In this document: positions 7,086-10,860 of the stretch, piece after piece
Layout of the letters: the number at the start of each line of letters is the position of its first letter
Numbering within the stretch: the stretch's first letter is position 1
Assembly (NCBI GenBank): GCA_009602725.1
Contig: WELB01000063.1
Location: 532,641-543,500, forward strand
Direction: 5' to 3'
DNA: 10,860 nt
Source: Spirogloea muscicola
Taxonomy: Eukaryota > Streptophyta > Zygnematophyceae > Spirogloeales > Spirogloeaceae
Position numbers and translations under genes: made by a program
Notes under the pieces: model-generated
Seen by the model: only the letters and a program-made list of their open reading frames with translations
Told to the model about the DNA's origin: nothing
The model's database searches: none

Positions 7086-10000
7086 TCAAAGCCCCTGCTC
7101 CTGCATGGCACGTACACGCGTCGGGAGGCCGTAGAGGCGGATGAAGCCTGCAGCATCTGCCTGGTTGTACACGCCACTGCCCTCCTCGAATGATGAGATG
7201 TCCTGCAGGCGGGCAGGCAGGCAGGCGGCAGTCATGCACAGTCAAGGAGGGCAGCTGACAAGGAGGGAAGCAAAGCACTTGGGCTGTCTAAGAAGGTGGA
7301 GCTGTCGGCTCGCAGCAACAGCCACCTGTGCTCGTGAACACAGTGGATGGAAGTCCTACATCCTGAGCCTAGCGCTAAGAACTGCATTGACTTGAATAAG
7401 AGACGCATGTAGACAGTGCATAAGAGCTCGCATGTGCTATATTGACTCTATGCTGAAATACAAGTGCTTTTGAGGGATAGTGGGGTCCAAAGCTAGCACT
7501 TTTGCTTGTGGTTACCTGGCGATACAGGCTGAAGGGGCTCAGGCGGCTGGCAACTGAGAGCGCGCCCTTGTAGCACTTGAGCTTCACGGACCCCGTGACG
7601 TTCTTCGATACCTCAACCATGAACGCGTCCAGCGATTCCCGGAGGGGGTCGAACCAGCGGCCGGCATACACGAGCTCTGCGTACTTGATGGCCAGCGTGT
7701 CCTTGGTCTGCAAAAGGACACCACATATGAAGGTTACAAGAAGGTCGACAAGTTTCCTGCCATACCCATTGCTAGATATAAATGCACCAACATGTTGCTT
7801 ATATGAATCCCTGTCAACCCAACAACACAGACGGGGGATGGACCTGCATGGTCTCCCGATCCAAGACAAGAGCTTCCAGCTCCCTGGCAGCCAGCGTGAC
7901 GATGGTGCCGCCAGGGGTCTCATAGACTCCCCGGCTCTGTCATCACAATGCGTGCAAATGTCAGTGTCTGATCCACAAAAGCGAACCCTAAACAGCAATT
8001 TGCATCAGCTGGCAGAAGCATTGATATTTTGCTGTAGGCATAATCGCAGTGTGTCGTTTCAGCACTTGTGTAAGAATACAAGGATGCCACACAAACATGA
8101 CCTCTATGTGGTTCATTCAAGTACATGTTGCCAGATCTCACCTTCATCCCTACAAGGCGGTTCTCAACTAAGTCGCAGCGTCCAATGCCATGACGGCCGC
8201 CAATCTCATTGAGCTCCTCCAGCAGAGTAGCGGCAGACTTGCTCTGCCCATTGAGAGAGACTGGCAAGCCCTTCTCAAAGCCAATCTCGACGTACCTGAA
8301 ATAACAGCTATTTGTCGGCGTAAGACTCAGTTGCTCATGTGTATGTGAATGTGCTTATCATACTCGCAGGCTGTCCACACTAAACTAGCTGCATCAATCG
8401 TTGAAGCATAGATTTGCAGGAGCTTACTCTGGTGTGTTGGGTGCATCCTCAGGATCCACCGTCATGACATACATATCCTTCTTCGGCTCGTTGGCAGGGT
8501 CCTCGAGAATATCACCCTGCACATCTCATCGTGCGAGGGCTCCTGACTGTCAGATCTCAAGCAAGAACGAATCAGTCGCAATAGTGCAAGCATGATGCAA
8601 TGAGGCACACAAGCACCAAGTGCCAACCTCATGACTGATGTGCCAAAGATTGCGGTCGCGGGAGTAGATAGACTTCTTGGTCGCAGTGATGGGTACATTG
8701 TGCTTCTCTGCATACGCAATAGCATCCTCACGCCCCTTGATGTCCCACTCCCTCCAGGGGGCAACGACGTGGAGCTTGGGGTCCAGTGCAAAGAAGGTCA
8801 GCTCGAAACGGACCTACACATTGCACATCAAATTACCACAAAATATGAAGAAGTCAGAACAAGATGGCAAGCATAAAGAGGAGGAGCTCGAAGCTCAGAG
8901 CACGCAGCCGACAGGTCAGATAAAGCCTATGCCTGAAACCCTCAGGCTCACATCGAGGCAAAATTACAGCTCTGGAGGCCCAAGAAAGGTGACTGGACCT
9001 GATCGTTGCCCTTGCCTGTGCAGCCATGAGAGACGGCATCAGCGCCGACCTGCTTGGCAACGTCAACCATGGCCTGTCCCAGAAAGTGTAGAAGTTAGTA
9101 TAATTAGACATGAGCACATACTCAATCTTAGGAGACACGCTCAAAGCTCCCGAGGACACTTGCTCAGAACAGATTACAGCGTGATCAGCGGAGCCCAGAT
9201 TGATTGTTGTACATTAAGAAGTTAGTGAGCAGGAAGTGCCCTTAAAGTTGACTGGTACCTTAGCAATGATTGGCCGAGCCATGGATGTTCCCAGGAGGTA
9301 CTTCCGCTCATAGACAGCGCCAGCTCTGATGCAGGGGAAGATATAGTCCTTGGCGAATTCCTCCTTCAAGTCACCAATGAATAGTTGGCTGGCGCCACTA
9401 GCCTTGGCCTTCTTCTCAAGCCCATCGGTCTCTCCAACACCCTGCGAATAACAGCAGATGTGATTCACTTTCATTGCTGTTTCTAGAACAACAATAGAGC
9501 TAGAGTACGTTTCTACTATAAGAACCTCTTTTCTTGTATTACTGTTGACTAAATTCTGACCAGGGTATCATGACTTATGGGCTGCCTTTCAGGAACGTAT
9601 GAAGGACAACCTCCATGTCCAGTTGACTGTACATCTCTTCTCACTGCAAATCTCATCCAATTGTGCAATGGAGACATGAGTTGCTGATATACCTGACCAA
9701 CGTCTGCGCAGAAGCAGACAACTTCGCAGCCATAGTTTTCCCTGCAGCAATTTGACAGTGGCTGCAGGTCAGCCAATGCACACTCATGATGCATAGCACC
9801 TGCACAAAGCTAAATTTGGTCATACAGAGCCTCTTGCTTCCGTTGCTGACAGTGCTGCTTATGAGCAACGTCATAGGCCACTGGAGAACTCCAGAGGGAG
9901 TGGACAAAGCACATGACTGCTTAAGATACGCTTCGGCCAGGGCTGCAACACTTGCAACCAGTTTTGCGCAAGTGTATGTGCAACTCATGCATCCACAACA

Positions 10001-10777
10001 ACATGCGGCTGAAATCAGACAAATTCAATTGCTTACTTGAGCCACGGCACTATGACAGAGGTGTCCAGGCCACCGCTGTAGGCAAGTACCACTTTGTTCA
10101 GCTTTCCCCTGATACCTCCATCCTTGCTTGCAGCTGCATTTGTGGCAACTTCGCCGACAGCAGCAACTCCAGCTCGGATGCCTGTCTCACAGATACGTTC
10201 AACGTCAGATGCTATTTGTAGATGAGCTTGAGTGTGGGCCCTCTGATGACAGCAAGCATTACCAGATTACCAAAGCTGAAATGTCTTGATCGGCCAAAGT
10301 AGAGGGCTTGCATGACACACTGTATGCTGGCAAGAATGTGCCAATGTCGGCCTTCTTCGTAGGCGGCTCAAACTATCAATGAAGCTACAGCTTCTCTTGC
10401 TCACAAGCCATCATCGAGGCTGTCCATACCTCGCAGAGCCACCGCCTTGCTGGGGCCAGAGGACGAGGACGACGTGGAGACCAGGGCGTCTCCAAGCATT
10501 GCACTGGAGGTGGCAGAGAGGTGGACCTGCGACAGTCGAGGATCCACGTTAGGACGTGCCAGCCGCTGCGCAGGCCACTGTCGAGCATCACTCGCCGACC
10601 GGCGATTGCGAGTCCATGGCTAGGAATCTGAAGCCGTGCCAGCTGCAGCCCTCGAAGGTATGGAGCTCGCGGGGCGACCTTCGAGGGCCCGCTGTAGGCA
10701 GCTCCGACGTCGCGCCCGGACGCCACCGGCGCCGCGGGCGCTGCTGCGAGCGAGCTCCGGAGCGCGGCAGCGGCCAT
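7086..10777 (-). CDS. ASS1: Argininosuccinate synthase, plastid-targeted form (12 exons, complete)
   Basis: Joins citrulline and aspartate using ATP to form argininosuccinate (EC 6.3.4.5), the penultimate step of arginine synthesis, in plants located in the plastid. Exons in coding order: 10777-10592, 10526-10430, 10211-10037, 9741-9693, 9441-9259, 9073-8999, 8813-8628, 8516-8428, 8295-8142, 7936-7844, 7707-7516, 7202-7086; TGA at 7088-7086. All introns are GT-AG and the exons sum to 1596 nt, 531 residues, without frame error. After a leader of about 131 residues, the core of about 400 residues has the family's usual length. Motifs: [13 protein letters not shown] (ATP loop, residues 140-146), [24 protein letters not shown] (residues 246 on), [56 protein letters not shown]. 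No key motif is missing. Start: the first ATG on this strand in the window. Confidence 0.96.
7203..7515 (-). other. Intron 11 of the argininosuccinate synthase gene (313 nt)
   Basis: Donor GTAACC at 7515 and acceptor TGCAG ending at 7203, phase 0, between SPFSLYRQ and [10 protein letters not shown]. It carries a short GGCA-type repeat just inside the acceptor (about 7207-7229). No other feature is recognised. The other introns of this gene are 65-295 nt: 10591-10527, 10429-10212, 10036-9742, 9692-9442, 9258-9074, 8998-8814, 8627-8517, 8427-8296, 8141-7937, 7843-7708. Confidence 0.85.
10057..10077 (-). other. ATP-binding PP-loop (SGGLDTS) of argininosuccinate synthase
   Basis: Residues 140-146 in exon 3, preceded by KVVLAY. 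This is the signature of N-type ATP pyrophosphatases and binds the ATP that activates citrulline. The motif is complete, which argues that the enzyme is functional. Confidence 0.95.
10102..10777 (-). other. N-terminal leader of argininosuccinate synthase (probable plastid transit peptide)
   Basis: Residues 1-131, encoded by exons 1, 2 and the first part of exon 3. Exon 1 begins [20 protein letters not shown] and is rich in Ala, Ser and Arg with few acids, as in chloroplast transit peptides. Exon 2 adds a Ser-rich stretch ([18 protein letters not shown]). The exon 3 part ([15 protein letters not shown], then [19 protein letters not shown]) looks like a short helix before the conserved LNKVVLAY start of the enzyme core. 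Intron 1 (10591-10527, 65 nt) has a clear CTAAC branch-point match at 10552-10548. The cleavage site cannot be placed by eye. Exon 1-2 boundaries are less certain than the rest because this part is not conserved. Confidence 0.7.
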
Positions 10778-10803
10778 CGCCGGCGCTGCGAGCGCGGCAG
10801 CGG
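10760..10803 (-). repeat. 14-bp direct repeat, 30 bp apart, around the synthase start codon
   Basis: The same 14-bp GC-rich word (plus strand GAGCGCGGCAGCGG) occurs at 10760-10773 and 10790-10803, bracketing the ATG at 10777-10775. One copy codes for part of the Ala-rich leader; the other lies in the 5' leader. A local duplication by slippage is the simplest reading. Confidence 0.6.
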
Positions 10804-10860
10804 ACGTCTCCCGTGCGGGAGGCGCCGGCGATGAGCTGTGCGAGCGCCGAGAAAACGCCG
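10778..10860 (-). promoter_or_regulatory. 5' leader / possible core promoter of argininosuccinate synthase (partial)
   Basis: 83 nt upstream of the start codon, ending at the window edge. It contains no other ATG on the coding strand, which supports the chosen start. The sequence is very GC-rich with one short T-run (CGTTTTCTCGG, near 10847-10857). I see no TATA box and cannot place the transcription start. Confidence 0.35.

Noticed and set aside
7577-8212. 211-codon plus-strand open frame
   Set aside because: Antisense to synthase exons 9-11, which encode conserved residues on the minus strand.
8677-9225. 182-codon plus-strand open frame
   Set aside because: It runs antisense across synthase exons 6 and 7 and introns; no motif.
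1-10860. CRISPR arrays, tRNA/rRNA genes, transposon ends, bacterial or viral genes
   Set aside because: Looked for on both strands; no regular spaced repeats, cloverleaf-like sequence, terminal inverted repeats or transposase/reverse transcriptase motifs were found by eye.

Overview
The window reads as GC-rich nuclear DNA of a green alga, most likely a chlorophyte close to the trebouxiophytes. The evidence is: two genes built of many short exons with GT-AG introns; exons much richer in GC than the introns; TGTAA-type polyadenylation signals, the usual chlorophyte form; a DCD (Development and Cell Death) domain, known mainly from the green lineage; and a plant-type argininosuccinate synthase with a long plastid-like leader. 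No prokaryotic, viral, CRISPR or transposon feature was found. Species assignment was not possible from the sequence alone.

Layout. (1) 1-6122, plus strand: a ten-exon gene, cut at its 5' end by the window edge. It encodes an N-terminal DCD domain (exons 1-5), a disordered Ala/Ser/Gly/Pro/Gln-rich linker of about 825 residues (almost all of the 2664-nt exon 5), and a C-terminal non-canonical poly(A) polymerase of the Trf4/Trf5 (PAPD5/7) type (end of exon 5 to exon 10) with its three catalytic aspartates intact. My splice model gives 4527 nt in frame, that is 1508 residues from the window edge to a TAA. (2) 6123-7085: tail-to-tail intergenic space with the two 3' UTRs, a TGTAA signal on each strand and a strong G-tract (possible G-quadruplex). 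(3) 7086-10777, minus strand: a complete twelve-exon argininosuccinate synthase gene (1596 nt, 531 residues plus stop). (4) 10778-10860: its 5' leader or core promoter, cut by the window edge.

How the genes relate. I see no functional link: one is a predicted RNA-tailing enzyme, the other the penultimate enzyme of arginine synthesis. They are convergent neighbours that share only a terminator region.

The main point of interest is the DCD-Trf4 fusion. Described DCD partners include Kelch repeats and ParB-like regions; I know of no described DCD-poly(A) polymerase protein. An uninterrupted reading frame of 888 codons joins the last DCD segment to the first conserved Trf4 segment, so the link is seen in the sequence, although it needs transcript confirmation.
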